A stretch of 64,000 nucleotides of DNA from Oscillospiraceae bacterium (GCA_017416245.1 JAFQCX010000010.1:36410-100409); one strand, 5' to 3'. Shown: positions 18,207 to 28,485, counted from the stretch's first letter. Translations and numbers: made by a program. Notes: generated by a model not told the origin, from the sequence alone.

Positions 18207-18881
18207 ATGGCAAAACGAATCAAGCTATGTGACAGGCTGCTCCCCGACTACACCCGCGGGGAGGAGATCATGAATATGGTCACCCATATTGTGGGCGGTG
18301 GATTGGGCATTCTGATTTTAGCGGTTTGCCTTGTTAAGGCGATCCTGGCAAGGAACGCTTTGGATATCGTTGGCTCTGCCATATTTGGTGGAACGATGAT
18401 CGTGCTTTATACTATGTCCAGTGTATACCACGGACTCCACGCAGGCACAGGCAAGAAGGTGATGCAGATCATCGACCATTGCACCATCTATTTTCTGATA
18501 TGCGGCACTTATACGCCGATTCTGCTGTCAGGCTTTGTGCCTACCTATCCTCTGCTGGGATGGGGGCTGCTGGCAGCAGAGTGGGGCTTGGCGATCCTGG
18601 CCGCAACCCTTACCGCCATCGATTTAAAGAAGTACAACGTCTTTTCTATGATCTGCTACATCACGATGGGCTGGGGCATTATCTTCTTTCTGGAACACGC
18701 CATTTCCGTGTTGACAAAGCCCGGCTTTTTGCTGCTGCTTAGTGGCGGTATCGCCTACACCGTGGGGGCGATCCTTTACGGCATCGGCTCTAAGACAAGG
18801 TGGTTTCATTCCGTGTTCCACATCTTCGTGGTGCTGGGAAGTGTCCTGCAAGCTATAGCGATTATTCTGTATGTATTATAA
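18207..18881 (+). CDS. Hemolysin III family membrane protein (PAQR-like)
   Basis: A 224-residue protein with seven predicted membrane helices, belonging to the YqfA/hemolysin-III branch of the PAQR superfamily. Landmarks are EEIMNMVTHIVGGGLG, SSVYHGLHAGTGKK with its His, IDHCTIYFLICGTYTP with Asp and His, and a late FHSVFHIFVVLGS with two His; Ser/Asp/His residues form a metal site in the fold. The cellular role of bacterial members is not settled. AAAGGCGGC precedes the ATG. It has its own terminator and stands alone. Confidence 0.9.
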   Translation: MAKRIKLCDRLLPDYTRGEEIMNMVTHIVGGGLGILILAVCLVKAILARNALDIVGSAIFGGTMIVLYTMSSVYHGLHAGTGKKVMQIIDHCTIYFLICGTYTPILLSGFVPTYPLLGWGLLAAEWGLAILAATLTAIDLKKYNVFSMICYITMGWGIIFFLEHAISVLTKPGFLLLLSGGIAYTVGAILYGIGSKTRWFHSVFHIFVVLGSVLQAIAIILYVL

Positions 18882-18885
18882 AAAT

Positions 18886-18925
18886 GTAGGGCGGGAGTTT
18901 AGACTGCTCCCGCCCTACTTTTTTC
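18886..18925 (+). terminator. Terminator after hemolysin III gene, REP-like
   Basis: Perfect 12-bp stem GTAGGGCGGGAG / CTCCCGCCCTAC followed by T6. Its sequence is close to the GTAGGGGCGG repeats at 2012 and 20632, so it may be a repeat element used as a terminator. Confidence 0.85.
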
Positions 18926-19009
18926 TCCGTTTATATGCTATAATTTTTACAGAATGCTTGTCACCAAATCCAAAAACGCCACACTATATGGGTGAAAGGG
19001 GGCGAACCA

Positions 19010-20620
19010 ATGGATGCAGCAGGCAACGCTCTTATGAAAGAATTTGCCGAAAACTATATGGAAACGCTGTTTTACTTCTGTCTGAAGAAGACAAGCAACA
19101 GCGCAGATGCAGAAGACCTGACACAGGATATCGCGCTGCATATTCTGACCGCTTTGGGTAACGGAACTGTCCCCGTGAATTTCCCCGCTTGGGTATGGCA
19201 AATCGCCCGTAACCGCTATGCAGCCTGGGCGACCCGGAAGCATAACCACTCCCAATCGGTAACCGGTTTCGATGTGGGTGATTATGAGATAGAAGACAGA
19301 AGCGGAAATGTCCTTGATGAACTGATCTACAGTGAGGAATTATCACTGCTCCGGCGGGAGCTGGCGTTCATCAAGCAGGACTACCGTCAGATTCTGGTGG
19401 CCTATTACATAGAGGACAAGTCTGTCCGGGACATTGCCCAAAACCTCTCCCTTTCGGTAAGCGTGGTGAAGCAGCGGCTCCACCGCGCCAGAAAAATCTT
19501 GAAAGAAGGTATGGATATGGCAAGAGAATTTGGTCGGCTTAGTTATAAGCCGGAAAATATCAGTTTTACAGCAAGTGGTCGTCAGCCAAGCGGACTGCCT
19601 TGGAGCGCAGTGCAGAGAAGTATCCCAAAGAACATTTTGCTTTACGCCAGCAATAACCCTTGTACCTTGGAAGAGCTATCTATGGAATTGGGGATCGCCC
19701 TTCCCTATATGGAGGAAGAGGTGGGTATCCTGCACCAGGCAACACTGCTGAAAAAGCAGGGAGATAAATACATTACCGATTTCTTCATATTAGACAAAAA
19801 CTGCCGGATGGAGTTTTATAATACCCTTAGACAAAGCGCAAAGGAACGGAGCAACCTGATACAGAAAATTATAGAAGATATGCTGCCTGACATTCGCGCA
19901 CTGGGTATTGCCGGCAACCATTTGGACGACAATCACATCTATTGGTGGTTGGTGCCGCACATCATTGATTACATCATTAGAAACACGAAACAAGATCCTT
20001 CTATGTACCGACCGCCCAAACGGGCAAATGGAGAAACCTGGGGTTTTGTAGGCTATGAAGCAGCAGAACTGCCTGAATCCATTTATATGGGTCATAACGG
20101 CACCGGAAACGGAAGCAAAAAAGGGTGTAACTATTTTTGGTCATATAAGATTAACGATTATAAAATGTGTGACCAATGCGGCGAAATGAGTTGGGACGGT
20201 GTAATGTTATTGGGCGAGTGCCTTCGCAATCACCGTCTTATCACAAGCTTTACAGACAGTGAAAGCCGCGTATGGCAGAGCATAGACGGCAAACACGCGC
20301 ACGCAAATGAGAGCGGAGAAATTATCCCGGACATTCTTGTAATGACCGGCGAGCAGCTTGAGGAAATCCACCGTTTCCTGAAAGAACACAAGCATTATCC
20401 GGCATTGATGGAGAACGCCACCACCGTATACAAGAAGCTGAACGCAATTCTCCAAAACTACAGCCACGAGGTCTTACACTACAGTGTGGATTACTACATT
20501 TCTATGGAAATGTATACAATGCGTATGATGGCAGTTCACGATCTTGTGGATAACGGTTTTCTGCAGCTGCCTGATGACCCCAATAAGTCCACCTTGGGAA
20601 TGCACTTTCTGCTATGGTGA
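19010..20620 (+). CDS. ECF-type sigma factor with large C-terminal extension
   Basis: A 536-residue protein. Residues 1-175 are a group 4 (ECF) sigma factor: region 2 with SADAEDLTQDIALHIL and WVWQIARNRYAAW, region 4 with DKSVRDIAQNLSLSVSVVKQ. This should direct RNA polymerase to its own promoter set. Residues about 205-270 resemble a winged helix (LEELSMELGIALPYMEEEV), and the remaining 270 residues are a unique helical region with a CDQCGEMSWDG Cys pair. No anti-sigma gene is adjacent, so the extension may hold the switch. I start at the ATG at 19010, which has AAAGGGGG upstream; the frame opens with GTG at 18992. Targets and signal unknown. Confidence 0.82.
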   Translation: MDAAGNALMKEFAENYMETLFYFCLKKTSNSADAEDLTQDIALHILTALGNGTVPVNFPAWVWQIARNRYAAWATRKHNHSQSVTGFDVGDYEIEDRSGNVLDELIYSEELSLLRRELAFIKQDYRQILVAYYIEDKSVRDIAQNLSLSVSVVKQRLHRARKILKEGMDMAREFGRLSYKPENISFTASGRQPSGLPWSAVQRSIPKNILLYASNNPCTLEELSMELGIALPYMEEEVGILHQATLLKKQGDKYITDFFILDKNCRMEFYNTLRQSAKERSNLIQKIIEDMLPDIRALGIAGNHLDDNHIYWWLVPHIIDYIIRNTKQDPSMYRPPKRANGETWGFVGYEAAELPESIYMGHNGTGNGSKKGCNYFWSYKINDYKMCDQCGEMSWDGVMLLGECLRNHRLITSFTDSESRVWQSIDGKHAHANESGEIIPDILVMTGEQLEEIHRFLKEHKHYPALMENATTVYKKLNAILQNYSHEVLHYSVDYYISMEMYTMRMMAVHDLVDNGFLQLPDDPNKSTLGMHFLLW

Positions 20621-20631
20621 CCCTCTTTCCC

Positions 20632-20808
20632 GTAGGGGCGGACCTGTGTGTCCGCCCGCGGGTAAATTTGAATAGGAACGGCGGGAGCAAGCCCCCGCCC
20701 TACAAAGGTGTTCGGGGGGCTTGCCACGGGCGGCAAAGCCGCCCTCGCAATGACAAAAAAACGGCCACACCAGTGTGCGCCACCCCTCGCAATGACAATG
20801 AAATATTA
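20632..20808. repeat. Patch of palindromic REP-like repeats
   Basis: The gap between the sigma factor and ftsH holds several GC-rich hairpins: GGGCGGAC/GTCCGCCC (from 20637), GGCGGG/CCCGCC near 20675-20698 ending in CTAC, GGGCGGC/GCCGCCC near 20728-20744, and CACACCAGTGTG near 20766. The phrase CTCGCAATGACA occurs twice (near 20743 and 20786). The same CCACACCAG...CGCAATGAC wording is found at 33291-33324. No gene is present. Confidence 0.75.
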
Positions 20809-20811
20809 CAG

Positions 20812-20843
20812 AAAAAAGAGCGTGCCACCCGGCACGCTCTTTT
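20812..20843 (-). terminator. Terminator of the gdpP-ftsH operon
   Basis: Stem AGAGCGTGCC/GGCACGCTCT with a 4-nt loop and T6 on the minus strand, directly after the ftsH stop. Confidence 0.9.
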
Positions 20844-20844
20844 G

Positions 20845-22713
20845 TTATTCTTCGGTTTGGATGCTGTCGAAAAGGGTGGTTTCCTGGGTTTCGCTGATTT
20901 CCTTGCCTGCCATACAGTCGGCAAACTGCTGACCTGTCATAGTTTCGTGCTGCAGGAGGAATTCCACGATTTTCTTCATCTTATCGGCATCGCGGGTGAG
21001 GATTTCCGCGCAATGGGCATAGGCCTTGTCCATCAGCGCCTTTACCTCATCATCGATGGTGCCGGCTACCTTTTCGGAGTAACCCTTCACCTTCTCGTAG
21101 TCGCGACCGATGAACAGCTCGTCGCCGCCGGTGTAGGACACCGTACCAAGGCTTTCGCACATACCGTAGCGGGCAACCATATCTCGGGCAAGCTTACTTG
21201 CTCTGTCGATATCGTTGGATGCGCCGGTGGAGATATCCTTCAAAAACAGCGCCTCTGCCACACGGCCGCCCAGCAGACCTACGATCCGCTCGTACATTTC
21301 GTTACGGGTCAGGTGGTTGCTATCCTCCTTGGGGGTGGTCCAGGTCAGGCCCAAGGCTCTACCTCTGGGAATGATGGAAATCTGATGGACAGGGTCGTGG
21401 GTGGGCAAACTGTGCATCGCCACCGCGTGGCCAGCCTCGTGGATGGCGGTGATCCGCAGATCCTTCTCCAGCCGGACACGGCTGCGCTTTTCGGGGCCTG
21501 CCATAATCTTCATCATCGCCTCATTCAGATCCTGCATATTCAGCACCGGGCGATTTTCCCGGGCTGCCAAAATGGCAGCCTCATTCAAAAGGTTACTGAG
21601 GTCTGCGCCGGTAAAGCCTGAGGTCGCCAGCGCCACCGTTTTCAGAGAAACAGAATCGTCCAGCCGCTTATCCTTGGCGTGGACCTTGAGGATCTCCTCT
21701 CTGCCCTTGGCATCGGGGGAGTTTACATAAATCTGGCGATCGAATCTGCCCGGGCGAAGCAGCGCCGGGTCTAAGATATCCGGACGGTTGGTGGCTGCCA
21801 GCACGATAACGCCCTCGCTTTTGCTGAAGCCGTCCATTTCCACCAGCAGCTGGTTCAGGGTTTGCTCACGCTCATCGTGACCGCCGCCCATGCCGGAGCC
21901 ACGCTTCCGGCCTACTGCATCGATTTCGTCGATAAAGATGATAGCAGGCGCAATTTTCTTTGCCTGCTGGAACAGATCCCGCACGCGGCTTGCGCCTACG
22001 CCCACGTACATCTCCATAAAGTCCGAGCCAGAGATGGACAGAAACTGCACGCCTGCCTCCCCTGCCACTGCTTTTGCAAGGAGGGTCTTACCTGTACCGG
22101 GCGCGCCGGCAAGCAAAATACCGTGGGGGATCTTCGCGCCGATATCGGTGAATTTTTTGGGGTCACGCAGGAAGTCCACAACCTCCTGCAGCTCTGCCTT
22201 TTCCTCGTCCACACCGGCCACATCCGCAAAGGTCACCTTCTTGCCGGACTGACCAAAGCCTACCCGCGCCTTGCCGAAGTTTGCCATAGGGTTATTCTGA
22301 TTGGCTCTGCCCACAAAGAACATCCACACCAGCAGAATTACCAAGCCGGCTATGATAATGGGGAATACGAAATCCCAGGGGGACAGCTTTTCCCCAGCAA
22401 TGAAATCATAGCTTTCCAGCACACCGCTTTGGGACTGGGACAGCAGTATTCCCCACATCTCCTGCCGGAAACCCTCAGGGTCAGCTAAGCCCACCGTCAG
22501 CGTATCCTTACCGTTGTAAGGGGTGTGGAGCTTCAGCTGGATCACATCTCCCTCCACCACAAAGCTTTTTACCTGCTGCTGTTGGAACAGATTTATGATT
22601 TGGGAATAGGAAACGTTATCTCTTCTGCCGCCAAACAGCCCCAGCATCCAGGAAAATGCCAGCGCCAGTATGGCCACATATAGAATAATGGTAATTGTCT
22701 TCCGATTTTTCAA
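20845..22713 (-). CDS. ftsH: ATP-dependent zinc metalloprotease FtsH
   Basis: A 622-residue membrane-bound AAA+ protease that removes misfolded membrane proteins and regulators. One helix at about 7-27 and another at about 115-135 flank the extracytoplasmic loop. Walker A GAPGTGKT (203-210), Walker B IIFIDEID (258-265), the second region of homology ending in RPGRFDR, and the zinc motif HEAGH (425-429) are intact. The start codon is TTG at 22713, with AAGGAGT upstream. It is the last gene of the operon, 16 nt after hpt, and is followed by a strong terminator. Confidence 0.98.
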   Translation of the reverse strand: MKNRKTITIILYVAILALAFSWMLGLFGGRRDNVSYSQIINLFQQQQVKSFVVEGDVIQLKLHTPYNGKDTLTVGLADPEGFRQEMWGILLSQSQSGVLESYDFIAGEKLSPWDFVFPIIIAGLVILLVWMFFVGRANQNNPMANFGKARVGFGQSGKKVTFADVAGVDEEKAELQEVVDFLRDPKKFTDIGAKIPHGILLAGAPGTGKTLLAKAVAGEAGVQFLSISGSDFMEMYVGVGASRVRDLFQQAKKIAPAIIFIDEIDAVGRKRGSGMGGGHDEREQTLNQLLVEMDGFSKSEGVIVLAATNRPDILDPALLRPGRFDRQIYVNSPDAKGREEILKVHAKDKRLDDSVSLKTVALATSGFTGADLSNLLNEAAILAARENRPVLNMQDLNEAMMKIMAGPEKRSRVRLEKDLRITAIHEAGHAVAMHSLPTHDPVHQISIIPRGRALGLTWTTPKEDSNHLTRNEMYERIVGLLGGRVAEALFLKDISTGASNDIDRASKLARDMVARYGMCESLGTVSYTGGDELFIGRDYEKVKGYSEKVAGTIDDEVKALMDKAYAHCAEILTRDADKMKKIVEFLLQHETMTGQQFADCMAGKEISETQETTLFDSIQTEE

Positions 22714-22728
22714 TTTTGGGGGTACTCC

Positions 22729-23271
22729 TTACTTCTGATATGCTTCCGGCTTCAATACGCCGATGTAGGGCAGGTTGCGGTAATGCTCGTTAAAGTCCAG
22801 GCCGTAGCCTACCACAAACTCATTGGGAATGGTAAAGCCTACCATCTCGGGCTTCAATGTAATGCCGGGCTTGCGACGCTCCGGCTTGTCAAGGAGCGTA
22901 CAGATCTTCAAGGATGCCGGCTCCTTGCTCAACAGATATTTGTGCAGGAATGCCAGGGAATTGCCGGTATCATAGATGTCCTCCAGAATCACCACGTGGC
23001 GGCCCTTAATATCCACAGACAGATCCTTTTTCACCGCCACATTGCCGGTGGTAGTAGTGCCGCCGTAGGAGGACAGGCACATAAAATCCATCTCGCAGGG
23101 AATGGTGACTTTCCGCACCACATCCGCAAAGAACATCACAACGCCCTTCAAAACGCCTACGAACAGGGGATTCTTCCCCGCGTACTCTTCGGACAGAATA
23201 GCCGCAAATTCTGCTACCTTATTCTGTATCTGCTCTTCGCTGAGCAGCACCTTTTCAATATTCTTTTCCAC
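22729..23271 (-). CDS. hpt: Hypoxanthine phosphoribosyltransferase
   Basis: A 180-residue purine salvage enzyme that converts hypoxanthine (and guanine) plus PRPP to the nucleotide. The PRPP loop VVILEDIYDTGNSL and the FVGVLKGVVMFFADV and VGYGLDFNEHYRNLPYIGVL segments are typical, although EDIYDTG replaces the commoner EDIIDTG. The start is GTG at 23271, with AGGAGG upstream. The order tilS-hpt-ftsH is classic for Firmicutes. Confidence 0.97.
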   Translation of the reverse strand: MEKNIEKVLLSEEQIQNKVAEFAAILSEEYAGKNPLFVGVLKGVVMFFADVVRKVTIPCEMDFMCLSSYGGTTTTGNVAVKKDLSVDIKGRHVVILEDIYDTGNSLAFLHKYLLSKEPASLKICTLLDKPERRKPGITLKPEMVGFTIPNEFVVGYGLDFNEHYRNLPYIGVLKPEAYQK

Positions 23272-23290
23272 CCTACGCTCCTCCTGTTTT

Positions 23291-24535
23291 CTATTTCTTA
23301 ATCTGTATTCTCACTGTTCCGTCACCGGAAAGTCTGTCTAGATTTCCGCCAATGCCGATGACCGCTATCACACCGTCGTCGTCGGCAAGAACGGGGATCA
23401 TATCCCGCCTGGTTGCGGGAATTTTTTCATCGATAAACAGCTTTTTCAGGCTCTTCGTGCCGCAAAGTAAACGGATGGTATCTCCTGTTTTCCGGCTGCG
23501 CAGAACCATTTTGCCCTTGGGAGTAAAGGCAAAGGAAAGCTTTGTACGCTCATCACTTTCGTTGCGCGTACAGGTAAATTTCACACCGGATGCTTCATAC
23601 TCACCGGGGCAGGTGATCTCCTGCTCAGAAAGCGACGTTTCTTCTGTGATGGCTTTCAGCGTTTCATAATTTCTTGCCATCACAACACCGTCCGGAAACG
23701 TTGCCTTTGCGGAGGGATTTTGGGAAAACACCAGGTTTTCCATAGCAGTAATATGCGCTCCCTCCGGCTCTTTTACACCGGCGTTCAACAGGATTCGGCT
23801 CAGCACCCTACTGCGGATCGCAGGCTCTAATTCGCGGAGCTGCTCCACATCGTGGGTGTAGCTTTTTTCCGATGCTACGGTGAGCGCCTGTTCATCCTGC
23901 CGCAGTCTAAGAGCCATTGCGGAAAGGTTTTGGGACAGGCTGGGATTTTCCTCCTTCAAAAGAGGCATTACGTGATGACGCAGGCGGTTGCGGAGAAAAT
24001 CGTCCCCGCTGTTAGAGCTGTCCTCCACATAGGGGATGCTGTACTCTTCCAAAAAAGCCAGCACTTCGCTGCGGGTAATATCCAGCATTGGGCGAATGAG
24101 CTTGCCGTTTACGGGAGCAATGCCGCCAAGGCCTTTCAGGCCTGTGCCACGGACAAGGTGCATCAAAATTGTTTCTGCGTTGTCATCTGCGGTATGGGCG
24201 GTAGCAATTCTGCCGGGCAGGCTTTTTAAAAAGGCGTATCTTGCCTCCCGGGCTGCCGCCTCCAAGCCCTTTTCACCGGCAACTACCTGTTCGCCGCTGA
24301 CGGTCAAAGGGATCTTGTAATCAGCGCAAAAGCCTGTTACAAACGCTTCATCCCTGCAGGATTCATCACCACGAAGATGGTGATTAAAATGGGCTGCGGA
24401 AAGGGAAATATCCAGCTTGTCCTTTAGCAAGTAAAGCCCCCACAGCAGCGCCATGGAATCCGCGCCGCCGGACACCGCGCAGACGATCGCTTCTCCGCGG
24501 TAATCCGCCATAAAAGCCTTCAGCTTATTCAGCAT
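23291..24535 (-). CDS. tilS: tRNA(Ile)-lysidine synthase
   Basis: A 414-residue N-type ATP pyrophosphatase that turns C34 of tRNA-Ile(CAU) into lysidine, allowing AUA to be read as Ile. The P-loop is SGGADSM (residues 22-28); AHFNHHLRGDES and ATAHTADDNAETILMHLVRGTG are family motifs, followed by the C-terminal TilS domain. It overlaps dnaB by 11 bp. An essential gene in most bacteria. Confidence 0.97.
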   Translation of the reverse strand: MLNKLKAFMADYRGEAIVCAVSGGADSMALLWGLYLLKDKLDISLSAAHFNHHLRGDESCRDEAFVTGFCADYKIPLTVSGEQVVAGEKGLEAAAREARYAFLKSLPGRIATAHTADDNAETILMHLVRGTGLKGLGGIAPVNGKLIRPMLDITRSEVLAFLEEYSIPYVEDSSNSGDDFLRNRLRHHVMPLLKEENPSLSQNLSAMALRLRQDEQALTVASEKSYTHDVEQLRELEPAIRSRVLSRILLNAGVKEPEGAHITAMENLVFSQNPSAKATFPDGVVMARNYETLKAITEETSLSEQEITCPGEYEASGVKFTCTRNESDERTKLSFAFTPKGKMVLRSRKTGDTIRLLCGTKSLKKLFIDEKIPATRRDMIPVLADDDGVIAVIGIGGNLDRLSGDGTVRIQIKK

Positions 24536-25865
24536 GCTTCCACTCCCGGTCTGTAAAGGTCTGGTACTGCGGGATCCACTGAAGCTTTACCGTGCCCACT
24601 TCACCGTGACGGTTCTTGGACACAATACATTCCGCGACACCCTTATCCTCGGTGTTTTCGTTGTAGTATTCATCACGGTACAAAAACAGCACCTCGTCGG
24701 CATCCTGTTCGATAGCGCCGGATTCACGCAGGTCAGACAGCATAGGCCGCTTATCCGTACGGCTTTCAGGTCCACGGGACAGCTGGCTCAGACAAATGAC
24801 AGGTACGTTCAGTTCCTTTGCCATAATTTTTAAACTACGGGAGATATCGCTGACCACGTTCACACGGCTGTCACCGCTGCCCTTGCCGTAGCCGGAGCCG
24901 TTCATCAGCTGCAAATAGTCGATGACTACCATACCCAGATTCTCCACCCGGCGGCACTTTGCATTCATCTCCGCCACGGTGATAGAGGGATTGTCGTCAA
25001 TGCGGATATCCGTCTGGCTCAATGCAACGGATGCCATACTCAGCTTGCCCCACTCTTCCTCGGTGAGCTTGCCAGTTGCCATTTTTTGTCCGTCCACAAA
25101 GCTCTCGATAGCAAGCAGACGCATAGCAAGCTGCTCCCGGGACATTTCCAGATTGAAGATCGCCACGGTTTTGTTATACTTTTTCGCCACATTCAGCGCC
25201 AAATTCAAAGCAAAGGCAGACTTACCCATAGCGGGACGGGCTGCCACCAGCAAAAGGTCAGACTTGTTCAGGCCGTTGATCTTCTTATCCAGATCCCGCA
25301 TGCCTGTAGACATACCGGGGATGGCGGAATCCGATTGGCTCAGCTCCGTTAAATGGTCGAAAACCTTATGCAGCGTCACGCCGATAGGCTCTAAGGAATC
25401 ACCGCGTTCACCCTTGCGGATAGCGTAGATCTTCTTTTCCGCCACCTCTAAAATCTCAGCGGTGGTACCCACCTGCTCCTGCACCATTTGGGAAATGTCT
25501 GTAGATGCGTCAGACAGGGCTCTGAGCATAGCCTTATCCTTGACGATATTTGCATACTGCACCGCATTGGCTGCGGTGGGGGTGATCTTCATCAGCTGCA
25601 TAATATAGTCACGGGAATTATCGTGGTGCACACCCAGCTCCCGCATTTTATCCAGCACCGTAACAGGGTCGATGGTCTGGGAGAAATTAAACATCGTGTA
25701 GATGGTTTCATAGATCTCCCGGTTCTGCTGCAGATAAAAATCCTCGGGGCGGACAATGCCAATCACATCGGTCAGGCACCGACTGTCGATCAATATGGAG
25801 CCCAGCACGGCCTGTTCTGCCTCCACGGAATGGGGGCTTTGCTTGACCAGCAGTTCTTCATCCAT
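24525..25865 (-). CDS. dnaB: Replicative DNA helicase DnaB
   Basis: A 446-residue hexameric helicase (called DnaC in Bacillus). The N-terminal DnaB domain (residues 10-110; PHSVEAEQAVLGSIL) binds primase, and the RecA-like C-terminal domain has the Walker A ARPAMGKSAFAL, Walker B VVIDYLQLM and the late SKNRHGEVGTVKLQ. No intein is present. It lies 18 nt after rplI, with AGGAG upstream of the ATG. Confidence 0.97.
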   Translation of the reverse strand: MDEELLVKQSPHSVEAEQAVLGSILIDSRCLTDVIGIVRPEDFYLQQNREIYETIYTMFNFSQTIDPVTVLDKMRELGVHHDNSRDYIMQLMKITPTAANAVQYANIVKDKAMLRALSDASTDISQMVQEQVGTTAEILEVAEKKIYAIRKGERGDSLEPIGVTLHKVFDHLTELSQSDSAIPGMSTGMRDLDKKINGLNKSDLLLVAARPAMGKSAFALNLALNVAKKYNKTVAIFNLEMSREQLAMRLLAIESFVDGQKMATGKLTEEEWGKLSMASVALSQTDIRIDDNPSITVAEMNAKCRRVENLGMVVIDYLQLMNGSGYGKGSGDSRVNVVSDISRSLKIMAKELNVPVICLSQLSRGPESRTDKRPMLSDLRESGAIEQDADEVLFLYRDEYYNENTEDKGVAECIVSKNRHGEVGTVKLQWIPQYQTFTDREWKHAE

Positions 25866-25883
25866 ATCTGTTTCTCCTCTCTT

Positions 25884-26330
25884 TTATGCCTCTTGGATCT
25901 TCACCGTCAGCGGCGCAACGATCTCATAGCCCAGCTTGCACTGCACGGTATAGGTTCCCACGGTCTTAATCGTGTCGGACAGTACGATCTTCCGCTTGTC
26001 GATAGCAATGCCGGATTGTGCCTTCAGGGCATCTGCAATTTCCTGGTTGGTCACAGAGCCGAACAGCTTGCCTGCGCCGCCGCCCTTTGCGGTGACGACC
26101 ACGGTCATCTCCCGCAGCTTTTTGGAGGTTTCCAGCGCCTCGGCACGCTCTTTTGCTGCTTTCTCTGCGGCAGCCTTGTCGTTCATACGCATAGTATTGA
26201 TGGCATCGGGCGTTGCTTCCATTGCCAGCTTTTTGGGCAGCAGATAATTTCTTGCGTAGCCGTCGGAAATCTCTGCCATCTGGCCCTTTTTACCCTTGCC
26301 CTTTACATCCTGTAGAAAAATAACCTTCAT
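25884..26330 (-). CDS. rplI: Ribosomal protein bL9
   Basis: A 148-residue large-subunit protein that binds 23S rRNA near L1. The N-terminal KOW-like domain [17 protein letters not shown] and [16 protein letters not shown] is followed by the long connecting helix (about 42-75) and the C-terminal domain starting [25 protein letters not shown] precedes the ATG. The gdpP-rplI-dnaB order is conserved in Firmicutes. Confidence 0.98.
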   Translation of the reverse strand: MKVIFLQDVKGKGKKGQMAEISDGYARNYLLPKKLAMEATPDAINTMRMNDKAAAEKAAKERAEALETSKKLREMTVVVTAKGGGAGKLFGSVTNQEIADALKAQSGIAIDKRKIVLSDTIKTVGTYTVQCKLGYEIVAPLTVKIQEA

Positions 26331-26340
26331 TTCTATATCC

Positions 26341-28317
26341 TCACACTTCGTAGAATTTATCGATAGAGGCGACCAAACGGTCTAACACCTCTTTTACTGT
26401 ATTGCCTGTGATCTGCGCGCCGGCTGTTGCCGTATTGCCGCCGCCACCCAAAGGCTCCAAAATCACCTGCACGTTGGTTTGACCAATGGAACGGGCAGAT
26501 ACAAAGACCTTCTCCCCGTCGGGGTACACCACAAAGGATGCGGTAATGCCGGTAATGTCCAAAAGCTCATCCGCCGCCTGGGATGCCAGCACCCGGGATG
26601 TCCGCTCGCTTAAAGTGGCAATGGCGATCTCATCCCGGTAAAGTCTTGCAGCTTTAATAATCCGGAACTTTTCCATAGTATCCTGGAAGTCGTTTTGCAG
26701 GAGCTTTTTGACTTCCACCGTGTCTGCGCCCATTTGACGCAGGTAGGCAGCCGCCTCAAAGGTACGCTCGCCTGTGCGCACATTGAAGCTCTTTGTGTCC
26801 AGGAAGATGCCTGCCATCAGGGCCTTTGCCTCAATGGGAAGCACATCGTCCTTTTCCACCGCATATTGCAGCAGCTCCGTTGCCAGCTCGGAGGCAGATG
26901 ATGCATAGGGCTCGTGGAGGTTTACAACCACGGGCTTGATGTAATCTGCCGCCCGGCGGTGGTGATCCACCACGCAAATTTTGGGCACTGACTCCAGCAG
27001 GTGCCGGTCCTCCACCTGATCGGGACGGTTAGTATCCACCACCACCAGGGTGGTGCGGTTGTCGCACAAAAGCATTGCATCCTGCCCTGAAACAAAGGCG
27101 TTGGCATACTCCGGCACACTGCGGATCTCCTCCACAAAATCAGGCGCCATATTGTTCTGCACGTCCAGCACGATGTGGGCCTGGACGCCCTTCTTGCGGC
27201 ACATACAGAAAATACCCAATGCTGCGCCGATAGCATCCAAATCCGCATTTTTATGGCCCATGATCAGCACGTTGCTGCTCTGACCGATCAGCTCCATCAA
27301 AGAGTTGGAGGTCACGCGGGAACGGACCTTGCTGCGCTGCTCCGCTTCTTTATTGCGGCCGCCGTAGAAATTAAAATTCAGCCGGTCCTTTACCACCGCC
27401 TGGTCACCACCGCGGCTCAGCGCCATTTCGATGGCCAGGGAGGCAAACCGGTAGCCCTCCTCAAAGGTCTCGCCCTCTACACCCAAACCGAAGGAGATGG
27501 ATGCGGCCAGGCCTGCAGGGCTGGTGATCGCGTGGACATCCTCCAAAATAGAGAACTTATCCTCGATCGCCCGCTTCAGGTCCTTCTTTTCAAAAACGAA
27601 CAGGTAGCGGTTTCTCTCCAGGCGGCGGAACAGGCCGTGGTAGCTTTCCGTCCACTGGGTAATGGCATCGTTGATCTTTGCATTGAGGGTAGAAATTGCG
27701 CCCTCACTCAAATTCTTGATCAGCTCCTCGTAGTTATCCACCAGTATGATAGACACCACGGGACGGGAACGGACATACTCATCCCGCACCTGATAGAGCT
27801 GGGTCAGATCTGTGAAGTACAACGCCGCCAGCTGGGTCTGCTCCTGGTCATCTGCCTGAATAGCCGAGCCGTAGATGCGGTAGCGGTGCTTCATCAGTTT
27901 TACATCGAAGGGATACTCTGTTTTGCCGGAGATCAGCCATTGGGTGTCAAAGCCGGGCAGGATATCGGCAATGTTCCGTTCCTTCATCGTGTCGTTAAAG
28001 CCTGTCAGCTGCAGGAAATGGTCATTGGCAAAGACGATACCGCCGTCTGCCATTCGCACCACGACGATGGGAAAGGGAAGCCGCTGCCCCTGCACGCCAT
28101 TTTGCTCATCCAGGGTCTTTTGCACGAAGGCCTTCAGCTTTTTCCTGCGGCTGGCCCTCTGCGCCAGATACAGCGCGATAAACACCAGCCAAACCGCCAG
28201 CTCAACGCCTGCCAGCACATACTGCTGAAACAGCACAGATGCCCCTGCGAAAAGCAGCAACAGCATAAAATAGATTCCCATATTGGGGTGCAGTAGTCTT
28301 CTGAGCGTCTTATTCAA
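26341..28317 (-). CDS. gdpP: Cyclic-di-AMP phosphodiesterase GdpP
   Basis: A 658-residue membrane protein that hydrolyses c-di-AMP. Two N-terminal helices (about 13-50), a PAS-like domain (about 75-170), a degenerate GGDEF domain (about 175-310), a DHH domain with [15 protein letters not shown] and VVDHHRRA, and a DHHA1 domain near the end ([12 protein letters not shown]) are all present. The start is TTG at 28317, with AAGGAGG 9 nt upstream. It is the first gene of gdpP-rplI-dnaB-tilS-hpt-ftsH. Its product controls K+ and osmolyte systems such as the KtrAB encoded at 11.4-13.5 kb. Confidence 0.97.
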   Translation of the reverse strand: MNKTLRRLLHPNMGIYFMLLLLFAGASVLFQQYVLAGVELAVWLVFIALYLAQRASRRKKLKAFVQKTLDEQNGVQGQRLPFPIVVVRMADGGIVFANDHFLQLTGFNDTMKERNIADILPGFDTQWLISGKTEYPFDVKLMKHRYRIYGSAIQADDQEQTQLAALYFTDLTQLYQVRDEYVRSRPVVSIILVDNYEELIKNLSEGAISTLNAKINDAITQWTESYHGLFRRLERNRYLFVFEKKDLKRAIEDKFSILEDVHAITSPAGLAASISFGLGVEGETFEEGYRFASLAIEMALSRGGDQAVVKDRLNFNFYGGRNKEAEQRSKVRSRVTSNSLMELIGQSSNVLIMGHKNADLDAIGAALGIFCMCRKKGVQAHIVLDVQNNMAPDFVEEIRSVPEYANAFVSGQDAMLLCDNRTTLVVVDTNRPDQVEDRHLLESVPKICVVDHHRRAADYIKPVVVNLHEPYASSASELATELLQYAVEKDDVLPIEAKALMAGIFLDTKSFNVRTGERTFEAAAYLRQMGADTVEVKKLLQNDFQDTMEKFRIIKAARLYRDEIAIATLSERTSRVLASQAADELLDITGITASFVVYPDGEKVFVSARSIGQTNVQVILEPLGGGGNTATAGAQITGNTVKEVLDRLVASIDKFYEV

Positions 28318-28374
28318 TGCCGTTGCCTCCTTACAAAATGGGTATACTCTCCAAAATAGTTACAATGTCCTTAT

Positions 28375-28403
28375 ATTATAGCAAATGGCAGTAAATCCTG
28401 CAA
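28375..28403 (-). promoter_or_regulatory. Promoter of the gdpP operon
   Basis: Minus strand TTGCAG (28403-28398), 17-nt spacer, TATAAT (28380-28375), about 58 nt before the TTG start. Confidence 0.8.
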
Positions 28404-28450
28404 CTATGTTTTTCATTTCTTTGTGTATTTTTTTGTCGGTAAAATAAATG

Positions 28451-28479
28451 TATACAACCACCCTTTTTTGTGCTATAAT
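28451..28479 (+). promoter_or_regulatory. Promoter of the RNase J gene
   Basis: TATACA (28451-28456), 17-nt spacer, TATAAT (28474-28479). Transcription would start near 28486, leaving a leader of about 160 nt. Confidence 0.75.
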
Positions 28480-28485
28480 ACCTTT

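Noticed and set aside
27175-28296. 373-codon frame opposite gdpP
   Set aside because: Antisense shadow of gdpP; no motif and no ribosome site.
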